Part shown: positions 52,501 through 64,000 of the stretch, piece by piece
Layout of the letters: every line of letters starts with the position of its first letter
Position numbering within the stretch: position 1 is the stretch's first letter
DNA from: Mytilus trossulus
Taxonomy: Eukaryota; Mollusca; Bivalvia; Mytilida; Mytilidae
Direction: 5' to 3'
NCBI RefSeq assembly: GCF_036588685.1
Contig: NC_086384.1
Coordinates: 16,196,195-16,260,194, forward strand
Length of the DNA: 64,000 nt
Translations under genes and position numbers: made by a program
Notes under the pieces: model-generated
What the model was told of the DNA's origin: nothing
The model's database searches: none
Seen by the model: only the letters and a program-made list of their open reading frames with translations

Positions 52501-55500
52501 TTCCAAAAGTTATGTTAACATTTTTACCTTTCGCTTTAGAAAAAAATGTATGTGGATGCCATGACATGTCAAGTTTTGATCCATACTTATTTTGCTTCCT
52601 GTGAATAAGGAAAACATGTCTTTCACTTCCAAACTCGACAAATCCCTCTTTTGTGGAAGCAACTGCATCGTCAAAAGGTACATGAGCAGTGAAAAATTTG
52701 ATACTATAAGAACTATCTACTTCTAAATTGTCTACGATCTGCCAAACATCTCCTCTTACAAATAGAAATGACCGACCATGCATAGCTATAGATTTGGAGG
52801 ATCCAAGCACACAAACGCATGATATGTCTGAAAAATTCCAATAGTTTGGTCTTGAATGATCACAGATGTCCGCCGTAGACATAGTAGAAATATCTGTAAA
52901 ATTAGTGTCACTTTCTTCGAAAGAAGGATTCATTAAAATACTTTCTTCAGATAAAAACATCGTCACTGGTCTAGGTGGTGTGTCATCGATGACAACACCA
53001 TTTGATTCAATAACATCGGAAACATGACCAACAAAATCCACAGCATATACTCTACTTACAATCTTTTTTCCTAAAAATCAAATGTATATACACTGACAAA
53101 ATATCCGCTAAGATAACTTACAAAACAAAAGCGGAGATTTTTCATTTCACGAAGAAAGACCATAGAATTATGTCTCGTATTTCTATTGACTAAATTGGAT
53201 TTTCTTAAAAACGATATTTGGCCATCTTATCAAAATGTTTTTCTTTTTTTTTAAATCTTTTTCAGTGGACACTTCCATTTATACAAAAATGTCCTGGTAC
53301 ATCAGTGTTAAAAAAATGTGGTTAGCTGATTGTAAGCCTTATGTAATATGGGTTCCCTTGCATATTGGAGTTCATTTGTCATATGAACCGTTTGAACTTT
53401 AATAACCTGCATCGATCAAATATATACTTCTGAATTAAAAGTACGATATGAAAAATGACAGACAGTATTTGAAGGTTGTATTTCTGTAAATATCGACAAT
53501 GCAATTTCCCACTGGAATTCCTTAAATAGCTAAAACTGTACCAATCTATTTTTTTCAATGGTAAAAATAACTGTGCGGCATATTTTCAAAGTTTGAATGC
53601 CCCGAACTTTTATGAGTTTCAAATTGCACTAAACTTCTATACTACCCTACCTTGATTTTAGATTTTCACAGTTTCAATATGACTGATATTCATATACAAA
53701 TTTACTTGTAACATTCTCAAGTAATGTCTCTACACGTTGAAACATAGAGACTGGGAACCGGTACGTAAACACAATTAACTATCTATGAATATTATATATC
53801 TTCCCAAAAGAAGCGCGGTTTGAGAAACAGCTGTATTTACAAAGTTCAATTTGTATGTTTCCTTCATTATATTCCTCATTGAGGAAGAGCATTACAACTT
53901 TGTTATATTTCATACCTTGATTTATTATAGATGAATTGATAGATCTTGAAACTGATCTGTGAATACCAACATTTTGATAAGGCAGAATATCACAATCTGA
54001 ATCAGTTTTGGCAAACTGAACACACCAATAATATTTTGAAATCCCGGAGTCCGAGTCTCCAAAACCATGCCATGAAGCGCTCACAATGTTTGAATTATTT
54101 TGGAAGTCAATTTCTGAATTTCCTATGGAAATAAGTTATAATGATATGACAGATGTGTACAAAAACAACAAAATCAAGCCCTGACTTTTTGGACTAAATC
54201 TGTTCAAATTATTATTGATATATTTGACAGTGTATTATAAAAATTATTTAGAATTCTTACAACTGGGATTCTTACTCATTTAAAAAAAAATCGATAGAGT
54301 TATTGGATGTTGAATGACAAAGGTTAATCAGAAAAAACAAGATAGGGTTATACAATTTTATATATAAGGCTCAATCATCGGTCATACGGGTTTTTATTTT
54401 TTTTTTTCAATTCTAACAGTTTAGATTTAACTAAGATTGCGTTTTGATAAGACATGTTTTTTTTTTTAGAGAATCATCGTCAATCGTAATATGTGTTTTA
54501 AGTGTACTCACAATTTTAATGAACGAACGGGCATTTAATAAGCTTAACAAATTTTCCGATAGATAATCGGTTAACTCAGTTTTCGTTGTCACTCCTGGTT
54601 TTTTTTAAGTATTCGAACGATTGTAAACAGACACAATTCTAAAAATGACAAAATAAAAGTTTAGAACTGTTTTACAAACCAATTCCATCATTTATAACTC
54701 CAGTTTTAGGTTTATCAATATCTACAGTGAAACCATCTGACGAAAGTGTCACGTGCTGACCAGCATAACTGTAACCAACCACATTAGAATAATACCAAAC
54801 GCTTGGTAAGAGAAAGACACGGCTAATATTAACAGCTGTCATTGTTCCTGGCAAATCAATGTCTACTTCATGAATGTCATGTCCTACAATGATCAACAAA
54901 GAAAATGCGAAATAATGCACAATAGTGATAAAATATGTATATAACGTTCACTGTATAGTACTGGGACTTTTAATTTAAATAATATCAAATTTAACCAATG
55001 AAGAGGAATATATATAAATTCATTTATACGAGCTAAAAATGAAAAGTAAATGAAAATTCTAAATAAAGGAACTTACCTCCTGGAGAAGTACTTAGGTACA
55101 CACGAAACCTGCTTATAATTGAGTTGGCGTTTATAAATGCCTCATGCCATGACACAGAAAACATTCCACCTAGCAACATAACATCAATATCGTTCTTCCA
55201 GTGACCAGGCAAATGTTCTTTAACCTAATTTGACAAAATGGGGTTTTATCTGGTGTTAAGATAAAATGAGGACAAAAACTGTTTTTTTGAATTGGACTTG
55301 AGTTCGTTTTCTGTTACTTCCAGAACTAAGGAAAGAAATGAAGTGGTGTCAGATGATCAAATATGATATTGTCTATTCTGTAAGTGATTTATTTTCGTCA
55401 TATATATAGGTGGTATCCATTTATTCATCCATCATAATTGGACAACTTGCCATTCATATAAAACAAATATATTCAGAAATTCATATTGAAAGTGGCGAAT

Positions 55501-58500
55501 GTTGAATGATTGTATAATCAATAATAAAAATTCCCTACAAAATTATTGCTCAGTAAATTTCAAATCGACCTATTAGTTCTATGCGTGTTGTTTAAATAAA
55601 AACTGAGTTTAAAAATTAAGATAACAGATTTAGAAAAATTTAGTTTATTAGTTAATGTTAGCATAGGCATGTAAAAAAATACCCTCATTATATATACCTG
55701 TGGTATGCAACGCAATGGAAAGTCAAGCAAAACTCTTACCCCTGCACCAATGAAATTTGTAGTTGTCAATGGTTTTGACATGACCGTAACACCATCGGAC
55801 TTGAAATCGGCAAATATGTTGCTGTCGTACCACACCCTCACGAAAAACGAGTACGATACCATATCCCTAAGAAGTTTTCCTTAAAATAAAATTTGAGTTG
55901 AGAAAATGCATTTCTTTTTATTGATTTACAATAAGCAAAATCAATTTGAATGGGATCGAAATATTAATTTTTCATTATACAAGGGAAAAGATACACTATA
56001 GACAACAATTTTTTGTTTTGTACAGTCGGTCTGTTTTTATCACCACATATTTGTAATGTTTAACACTTCGTTCTTTTTATTTTAGAGTTGCCTTAGTTGT
56101 AATTTAATTTATAAGGATACAGATTAAATAATGTCTTTCCACTGACATTTACTATATTTAATTATTTAACATAAAGTGATTATTTTTGCCTCAATTTTTA
56201 TTGTTTTTGCCGGTAAACTCTTTTCGGTGCAATTCTAGGAGAGGGTTGTTGATAAGATTAATTCTTATGGTCGTTCTCTTTGTTTTACATTTTCGTAACA
56301 ACAATGGATAACTTCTGAACATCTGAAGACAAATTATTACATTCATTAATCTCAGGGCTCTAGAAGGCAGTCATTGAGTGAATACGGTTACTTGTGTATA
56401 TATTTAAACGCATTCTATTTTATATAAAAATACCTCTTGGCATGGTATAAAGTGCGTTATCTATCTGCCCACATGGATGCCATATATTTTCAACAGTATC
56501 ATCAATGACACCTTCTGGTTCATCTGAATATGTTAGTCCAACACTCCATTCATACCTATTTAAATACACTCATGTAACATTAAATCACGAGGTTTTCAAT
56601 ATTTCCTAATTATTATCTTTACATTATACTTTTTTGTCCCGTATATTCAAACTAGTTTTTGTAGATATTATCATTATACGAATAAGCAGATGCTAAACTT
56701 ACCAATTAGACACCTATCCACTAAAGTTCAAATGACGTTATGTCTGGAAGTATAGGAATAGTTATCAAAGTACCAGAATTACAATTTAGAACGCCAGACG
56801 CGCGTTTTGTCTACACAAGACTCATCAATGACTCATATCAAAATACTAGTATTTATAAAGCCAATTAAATGCAAAGATGAAGAGCATTGAGGATCTAAAA
56901 TTTCAAAAAGTTGTGCAAAAAAACCGACTTAGGTAATCTATGCCTGGGATAAGAAAATCCTTAGTTTTTCGAAAAATTCAATGTTTCGTAAACAGGAACT
57001 TTATAAAAAATTACTACATTATAGATATTCATGTCAAAACCAAAGTGTTGACTACTGGGCTGGTGATACCCTCGGGGATGAAACGTTCACCAGCATCAAC
57101 CCAGTGGGGTAAATAGTTATCAATAGGTACCAGGATTACAATTTAGTACGTCAGAGAATCATACGGTCTTTAACATCAGAAAAACACAATTCCAAATAGC
57201 CTGCTATAGAAGGCCACGGAATAAAAAAACGAGAAAACTAACTGCCTAAATAACATCAAAATAATTTATGACATAGACCGATTACAATCACTTCACTACA
57301 GGCGTAAGACAGTCACACACAGAATGAGGTAGGTTAAACATGTTTGAATTTATTTCACTTGTAAGCAATTTAATATTCATCGAACTATCCTTATTCCAAC
57401 ATTTTTAAGATATACATGTAAATGCCCCGAAAGAAAATTACAAACTCATCACATATGTGTAATGCAGCGCTTAAATATTTGTATATGAGCTAGTATCGAA
57501 TGCCAACTAAAATACTATAAAGTAAAGAAAAGCAAAGAAAATTTAATAATGTAAAATAAAGTATTGCATTGTTATAACCAACTGGAATATATCTTCAATA
57601 TACGAACCACTTTGGCAAAAGGTCATGAATTTGAACAATGCGCCATCTTGCAGCAAGTGTATCATGTGATGCTGTAAATTTGATATCGTCTGAATCTCCT
57701 TGTCCTAAATAATTTATGTCATACACAGCTATTAATGTGTTGGTATTATCTGCAAGGAGAGATATGCGCAAACAAGCATTATAATTTCACATGGTATGAA
57801 CATATGTATGACACCATCTAAAAACAAAGGTTATAAAAAATATATATATTTAGTATGTTTAAATATATTAGCAACAACTAAGAGTTGGAGTAAACATTCA
57901 ATACCAAGTGTAAAGAAAAAGGAGGACATGCATCATAGAGCAGCTGTTAAAAGTTGCCAAGTTTTAAACAATTTATACTGAAAGTGTTAAACACGAAATG
58001 TTTAGTAAGTCACTTTAAAATATATGTCTTTCTTTAGATTCGATTCAACCTTCTACAATCATAATCATATAGGAAGTAAGCTATTATCATCTCTCTATAT
58101 ATGAACGGATAAAGAAAAAAGGCAACAATAACATCAGGAACACCATTGAGCCAGTCATAAAATAAATCTGAAAATAAAATACAAATATTGCATAAGAAAT
58201 GACCAAATAGCTATCTTACTATGTGTGTTGTCTATACAACTATCTCCTCTTAAAGGACATCTTTTATCTTTGGGTGCACAAACGCAATGACCTAAACATG
58301 TTTGTGAGGAACACCGCCTAATAAGCTCTAAAGAGCCTCCGGGAATTAAATGGAATTGACTGTGTATCATATCACTTCTCAGTCCAACCTGATAAATAAA
58401 AAATGTTTTATCTTTTAATTTTGGTCAAAAGATTATTTACTTTCGCTCTCTATAAAAAGAAAACGATAGCTGGTTTTGAGAATGTTGTGCACATGTAAAA

Positions 58501-61500
58501 AAAATCTGCCTTGCTTTGAATATTCTTTTAATAAATATCCTTTTTTTTGTGGATAGAAAATCTAAGTTAATTCTTTTTTGACTTGTACATATTTTCCCAT
58601 CTTGTGAACAAACTTGTTTTTATGGAGCCAAGGAGATACATGTATTTTCTTGATTGTATAATTCATCAATATAGTGGTTAGTTTACTGTTATATTTATAT
58701 GACTGTTTTATTATATTATTGACGAAGAATTATTTTATGGAACATTGGCTATCTTACGGTATTAACTGCCCAAATACTGACAAACACAAAATCATCCGAT
58801 TCAAGGGGAGTCGTATCTACTTCATATGTCTGAACCTTTCCTTCGTCCCCTTTGTCAACACTGGTATTTCTTTTTTGGTGGAGAAATTTTTGTGGACTAC
58901 CATGCTGCAAAATAAGATAAATAAATCATAGGTCCTGAGATTGTATCAACTCTGCTACTTAGTAAACATGTAACTAGATTAGCTACAATTAAATTTCAGC
59001 AAAGATTTTTTCCATTAATTGATTTTGTGTGAGGGATTTTACTTCTCATCGCCTCCATTCTATAACAAAAATACGAGCGCACACACAACCGTCGATATAC
59101 ACTGACACAATTTACAAACTGGCGACAATCATGTCTAGCGTATTTGACCTTTATAGAATTTATTATTCATCATATATTCGGTTAATAGAATAATTATACC
59201 TATATTATTGGCAGCTTTACTACCTGCTAAATATAGACTATCTGTTATATGATTTAATATTTGTTATATCACTGCAGACGCCATCTTTTTCATTCCATTG
59301 TAGGAAATAAATGAAAAGATATCAAATTAAGTGATTGAAAAACCTACCCTCCAATCATTAGTTCTTGAACAACCTGATGTAATATATTAACGCATTTCTA
59401 TTGTGTCTGTTATATATTTTTCAGAATGATCTTCATATGACTATTATGTAAATCTTCGTCCAAGCAGATCAAGGAGAGACCTTTGTCACTAGGGAACCGG
59501 TTTTTGCCAGTAGTTTGTTTGATGTGTTTGAGCTTTTCACTTTTCCATTTGTAAAAGGACTTTTCGATTTGAATTTTCATTGGAATTCGGTATTCTTATT
59601 TGGCTGTTTGTTCCTAACAGCTGTACAAGTTTATAGCGTCATGTGTATGGTTTTTAATGATATTTTTATAAATATGATAATGTGTTATTATTTGGTAAAT
59701 CTTTTATTCTTATGTATTTTGTCAAAATATGATACTCAAACTGGCAATTTCTTGATCTTTTACAGGGACATATTGTAACTAACAAAATAGTACCTACACC
59801 ATTGATATCGTTCATCATATATTCACTGCCGACTGAAACCATATAATAATCTATACCCGTGTGGAGATCGGAAAATCCTAACCATGACAACCATAATTGA
59901 AATTTTGACCACATCATCCATTCAGGAACATGACGATCAGGATTTCCAGCATGGTCAGTGTGAATAGCAAATGTTCCTTTAACATGTGAAATGTATAACT
60001 GTCATGTAATATCTTATTTGTCAAACACAAGCCAAAAATCTTATTTGAAATTCAAAGAATCTTAATTGAATATTAAATACTGTTCAGAAATAAGTTTGCA
60101 ACCAAAATGGCCAATGTTGAACTAATTGGTTAAATCTTTATTACTATAAGTTTATACTGCATGGAGTAGAAAATTAATTAAACTGGGATTCTCCCACTGC
60201 ATCAAGAGCGATACTATATTTCTATACTGGAGGTACATGTAGTTTTATTTTCTCATTTAAAATGCTTGGCTGGTCAAGCTTTCAAAATATTTAACATTTG
60301 ACTGTCTTGAGTGGGAATAGATTGTATTGCACGAAATACGGTGGCACATTTGAATAGGAAAAGTAAATCGGGTGAGAATTAGCTTTGAAAGTTTAGAGAT
60401 TGCACACAACATAAAATTGAGAATGGAAATAGGGAATGTGTCAAGACACAACAATCCGACCATAGAAAAAAAATAGCAGCAGAAGGTCACCAACAGGTCT
60501 TCAATGTAGCGAGAAATTCTAAATGCAAACTTTTCACTAAATTTCTCTTTTAAAAAATTAACAAAATTCTTTTTCAAATTGTCTTTTTTTTGTACCTGTT
60601 GTTTTTCATTCAGTCAGAGAAAATCATTTAGAGATATGTTTTTCGATGAAAGGACGAGGCACTGCTGGTTCGATATGTGTTAATCTAATACATGTATTAG
60701 CTATTCTATTCTTAATGCGATTTAGAACTTGTACGAAAAAAGAAGAAGGATAAAAAAACACAATTCTAGGCTATCAGACGGTTTTTATTATAAAAGCTCT
60801 AATTTTCTACTGCATGTTTTTTGTTCAATAAACTAATACTACGTTTTATCTTTCTTATGGATATATTACTTAGACTCTTTGGACAAGGTGTAGTCTTTTT
60901 TTTTTTTTTAGACAATGTAAAGGATTGATATGTGAGTCAACATATGACAGAATGGATAGAAATTTTTGCCTTGTTCAATATATGTATTCCTCCTTTTTCC
61001 TTAATTTTATCATTCGATATGATTTTGAACATATATCTATGGTCAGAAAATAAAGTCAACAATAGTATACCGCTGTTCGAAATTCATCAATCGATTGAAA
61101 AAAAAATTTAAAAATCCGGGTTTCAAACAAAACTGAGGTAAAGCATTAGATCTCAATCGAAATGCTAAGATTGGTAAAGAAAGTAATTATTTCTAACTGC
61201 ATCAGGAACATTTTAGATCAAAAGTTTACCTGTTATAGGAGGTGAGTTATCTACTAAAATACCATCCGATGTTTCTTTCACACAGACTTTAGCTCCATTG
61301 CACACAATAACAGTAACAAAGTACTCGCCGCCGTCATGCAGATCAAGTCTTGTATATGTATAATCTCGAACAATGCCATTTAGCTGTTGTAAAATAGACA
61401 CAATGGGACATAAATATACATTATAGTGTAAAATAAAACTAACTTTTTTAACGATTTATTATACACATTTGTTTATTTTAATGAATGTATGATAAATGTT

Positions 61501-64000
61501 TTTTGTATTATACATTCAGGTTGACCAAAAACAAAAAAAAAGCTTATAGTTTGACGGACGATAAGATAAGATAGAAATAAGATGCAGTTACCTCTGTAGA
61601 AGTAGTATTTATTTCTCCTCCTCGATGAGAGGTTACTGATATATACTGTCGCTCTATAAAAGATTCTTCGTCACTCACTTCCCACGTGACTTTAAAACAA
61701 CTTCTATATACAATGGAGTTTTCTATAATTGAGCCAATCTCGTTATAAAATGCAGGCTTTCTGATGAAAACTGGTGGAGTATCGTCAACAATGAATCCAT
61801 TAGATGTTGCTTCTGAGTAGAGACCTTGAAGTAATATTAAATGTCTTAAATTATTTGTTGATGAATAATGGCATTACCATTTTATCGTTCTCACGATTTT
61901 TAAAGAAAACAATCAGAATTATATTTACCGTTAATTTTGTGGAATTTTTATACTTATTCTCATGAACGCAAAATGTCATAGAGTATCGATTTTCAATAGT
62001 TATAAATGGATCGCAAAAATAGGTCCAAAAACCTGTACATCGCTTACTATATTAGATTATAAAAAAGCATCCTGATGCAAAATGCATTTCTTCCAATAAA
62101 TTTACTGATTGTGTATATTAATTTAAAATTACCAAAACCATTGATTCGATTCTTTGTAAACCGGTTGGAATATCGTATCAACAAGAACAAACAATAAGAA
62201 AAAATATAAATACAGAATTATTTTTATATTTGGCGTATTTGTTTTGACCCCTGAATAGAACATAAAAGCAAATGAATATTTGTTTTCTCCATTTTTGTTT
62301 TCAAAGTTCACTATATTAGTTTTAATATGCTATATACGAAAAGAAAATTGATTTTAGCATGTTAAGGCTTATATATATATATATATATATATAACACTTT
62401 GAATTAAGTAATAATGACAGAACAACATAAAATAAATAAAACATTATTGGTGGTAAATATCTTTAAAAATTCTAAAGCTATTAAAATTATTGTTTGACAG
62501 TAAATGTGTCCATGATTGTGTAGGGCATTCAAAAACACATATAATTTCTGAGTTGATAGTAAAAGTATAAATAATTTTGATGTTAGGTATAACTAACAAA
62601 ATGAATACGATATACAACTAATAAGATTTACCTGCTTTGTTGTATGCACGAACAGTAATATAAATTCTAGTTTCAGTAGCAATTACTGACGTTATATTTG
62701 GGAACACAATGATATCTGTCAAAGGCACATCTCTGTCCGACACAATATCATTCCCACCAGCACCTGTTCCTACTCGTACTGTATATTTGTCTAAACCCGA
62801 TTGAGGATCATTAAAGCCTTGCCATGTTGCAGCTACATAATACCTGCATAAAATATATACAGTGATACCAGTTATTTTATATACCGTTTTAAAATGAAAG
62901 GAACAGTTTCTTTTTACGGAATTATTCTAAACAGCAGATATATATTGGCCCTGTTTCTCTTAAGAGCTTAAAGCGTTCTGGACTATGACGTACTAGTAGT
63001 TTTTCCATGTAGGCTTGTTTTTTGCATGAAAACAAAGACCGATATATTTGAATAAGTTTCTTATTCTCTATTGATTTTTTATTGCGCCCTTTTGGATGTA
63101 AGACAGAATCACGTTAATGGAAATTGCTGTTTTTCTTGATTTGGCAATACAACCATATGTTGATGCGATTATCTATTTCATTCCCAAACAGTTATGGAAA
63201 ACAAATCGGAATGTGTCTACAAAAACGCAAGCGGAGTGATATTTTGATATTATCCTACATTTTCCCAAAGCATGAATAATTGATTGAACGGTTACCTTTT
63301 ATTTACTTTGAAATTATTTTATATGCATGTATGTATAATGAATGAACAAAGAAAGGTAAGAAATATAAACGATAACTGGCCCTGAATTTGTTTTCGTTGA
63401 TTACGAATATAGTGCCTAGTGTTGACAGAGGGTTACTTGCCATTAATTTTTATACCCTTTCCAAATTTATTTCTCCATGTTAATGACTCAAATTGCAAGT
63501 TGTGGGTGAAATTACACTGCAACAAAATTTGGGTCTAGAATTTTAAAGGAAAGTAATGATTTGGACCAGCTGAAAAAGGATAAAAATTAGCACTTCGGAA
63601 GCTGTCAAAAGATTTCAAGACGCCCTAAACATAAAATTGTCCATATTTTGATTAGAGCCGATGAATTTTTCTATAACTTTGATATAATTTGTCCCAAAAG
63701 TAGTACAACACACTGTAAAAGTTTCTGTGAAAAGGCGCAAGTGGGATTTTTTTTTTTATTTTCATTTATGTTCTAAATGAAATGCACTACGAAACAATTG
63801 TGGTCTCGGACCAACTTACTTTAATGATTGGTAGTTGATGTCTTTGTAATCAGCACCATCCTTCACTTTCCCAGAATTTGGTGGACTGTTGTCTATAACT
63901 ACTCCATCAGATGTACTAGAGGTACATAGGTCAGCTGTATTACAGGCAGTCACCGTGGTATAGTACCTAATACCAACAGCTAAATTTATACCTTTCAAGT
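49315..64000 (-). CDS. Large extracellular protein with tandem fibronectin-III-like modules (3' part, 20 exons)
   Basis: Minus-strand exons: >64000-63820, 62843-62632, 61812-61592, 61383-61230, 59976-59794, 59373-59348, 58904-58758, 58388-58220, 57749-57608, 56555-56434, 55879-55698, 55224-55077, 54883-54680, 54122-53916, 53070-52312, 52049-51837, 51264-51169, 50779-50448, 50079-49872, 49592-49315. Splice phases agree throughout and no stop occurs before TAA at 49317-49315; about 1,394 codons are present. Two texts alternate: S-D-G-(V/I)-x-(V/I)-D-N-S-P-P (for example exons 1, 3, 4, 15, 16, 18) and W-x-G-F-x-D-x-x-S-G-(I/L)-x-x-Y (exons 2, 5, 14, 18). This is the linker and core of repeated Ig/FN3-type beta-sandwich modules. 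No membrane helix at the C-terminus, so the product is probably secreted. One intron uses a GC donor (after 51837); the exon ending 57608 uses a weak GTTCGT donor. The 5' end is outside the window and no ortholog was recognised. Confidence 0.85.
51530..51750 (+). repeat. Dispersed repeat R3 in an intron of the FN3-like gene
   Basis: It contains TTGTTGTCAATATAATGG, CGACTGTCATACAAGTGAG, TAGCTAGCTATAAAACTAGG, CCAAGTCAGGAATATGAC and ATTCGTTTGATGTGTTTGAG in order. It lies between the exons 52049-51837 and 51264-51169. Confidence 0.65.
52312..53070 (-). CDS. Large exon of the FN3-like gene: linker plus jelly-roll-like domain
   Basis: At 759 nt this exon is about four times the size of its neighbours. 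After the end of one FN3-like module (S-N-G-V-V-I-D-D-T-P-P) it encodes L-M-N-P-S-F-E-E, then a region of about 160 residues with V-C-V-L-G-S-S-K-S-I-A-M-H-G, F-V-R-G-D-V-W-Q-I-V, V-E-F-G, S-W-H-P-H-T-F and G-I-L-I-D-N-I-Q-V. N-x-S-F-E at the start and a final I-D-N-I-x-V are typical of galactose-binding-like jelly-roll domains such as DUF642 or CBM-type modules. The next module begins with Y-S-W-A-I-G. Carbohydrate binding is a plausible guess only. Confidence 0.7.
56750..57150 (-). repeat. Dispersed repeat R1 in an intron of the FN3-like gene
   Basis: On the minus strand it shows the full R1 order, from GATTGATAC-like sequence at 57130 through CCACTGGGTTGATGCTGGTG, GTTTCATCCCCGAGGG, TTGACATGAATATC, CCCAGGCATAGATTACC and GACAAAACGCGCGTC to TAATTCTGGTACTTTGATAA at about 56760. 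It lies between the exons 57749-57608 and 56555-56434 and is one of the better preserved copies. Confidence 0.7.
57180..57350 (+). repeat. Fragment of dispersed repeat R5 in an intron
   Basis: AGCCTGCTATAGAAGGCCAC, AACTAACTGCCTAAATAAC and GGTAGGTTAAACATGTTTG resemble the far end of R5 (8060-8095). It directly adjoins the R1 copy. Confidence 0.4.
58220..58388 (-). CDS. Cys-rich exon of the FN3-like gene
   Basis: The exon (phase 0 in, phase 1 out) encodes V-G-L-R-S-D and then eight-residue-spaced Cys: C-S-S-Q-T-C-L-G-H-C-V-C-A-P, C-P-L-R and D-S-C. Six Cys within 27 residues would form a small disulfide-linked knob between FN3-like modules. I do not recognise the pattern as a named domain. Confidence 0.65.
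59348..59373 (-). CDS. 26-nt microexon of the FN3-like gene
   Basis: CATCAG precedes 59373 and GTAGGT follows 59348 on the minus strand. Including it converts phase 1 (exon ending 59794) to phase 0 (exon starting 58904) and adds G-C-S-R-T-N-D-W-R. Without it the next exon would read a TAG at once. The inference rests on phase and splice motifs. Confidence 0.6.
59505..59640 (+). repeat. Fragment of dispersed repeat R3 in an intron
   Basis: GTTTGTTTGATGTGTTTGAG, CTTTTCACTTTTCCATTTG, AAAAGGACTTTTCGATTTG and GGAATTCGGTATTCTTA parallel the end of the 51530-51750 copy. The 87-codon frame here is repeat-derived. Confidence 0.5.
60410..60525 (+). repeat. Fragment of dispersed repeat R5 in an intron
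   Basis: GGAAATAGGGAATGTGTCAA, ACAATCCGACCATAG, AGAAGGTCACCAACAGGTC and TTCAATGTAGCGAGAAATTC match 7807-7905 closely. Confidence 0.7.
62368..62393. repeat. (TA)n microsatellite
   Basis: An uninterrupted run of TA dinucleotides in an intron of the FN3-like gene. Confidence 0.8.

Overview
The window looks like nuclear DNA of a bivalve mollusc, most likely a mussel (Mytilus-like). The reasons are AT-rich sequence, spliced genes with GT-AG introns, a dense mix of short dispersed repeats whose consensus motifs I recognise from mussel genomes, Ngaro-type tyrosine-recombinase retrotransposon remains, and lineage-expanded invertebrate receptors. The species call is inference. I saw no rRNA, tRNA, CRISPR array or bacterial operon.

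Host genes. (1) 4031-7234, + strand: a four-exon gene for a 195-residue secreted or GPI-anchored Reeler-domain protein. (2) 31351-32439, +: a single-exon class A-like GPCR of 362 residues. (3) 64000-49315, -: the 3' part of a large gene rebuilt here as 20 exons (about 1,394 codons) whose reading phase agrees at every junction. It encodes tandem fibronectin-III-like extracellular modules, a beta-jelly-roll-like exon and a Cys-rich exon, uses one GC-AG intron and one 26-nt microexon, and its 5' end lies outside the window. (4) Two tiny acidic ORFs with matching N-termini (38175-38306 and 40068-40226, +), perhaps paralogous N-myristoylated microproteins. (5) A 178-codon ORF at 45195-45731 (-) of unknown family.

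Mobile DNA. About 13.45-31.2 kb is a nest of insertions. A roughly 1.4-1.7 kb segment is tandemly duplicated. The first copy carries a 2.47 kb element with inverted ends made of palindromic subrepeats (14605-17069). The second copy carries a broken Ngaro-like retrotransposon (about 19195-31145, -) with gag, RT, RNase H, tyrosine recombinase and SGNH hydrolase. The recombinase gene of that element is itself split by a 6,783 bp DNA transposon (21256-28038, +) with long inverted ends, a 3-bp target duplication and one 1551-codon gene. That protein has paired zinc-binding motifs at the N-terminus, a candidate DDE-type core and a FEN1/XPG-like nuclease region near the C-terminus. I suggest it is Academ-like, and it is the most interesting object here. 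Because both hosts can be compared with their uninterrupted state, the order of events can be read from this window alone.

The rest is largely intergenic or intronic repeat sequence: several MITE-like elements with visible target duplications (38838-39053; 42561-42758), elements with long inverted ends (33654-34712; 36920-37734; 48197-48773), two unrelated 26-bp minisatellites (42875-43095 and 44461-44995), a roughly 62-bp tandem array (33440-34880), and at least six dispersed repeat families shared between distant places in the window.
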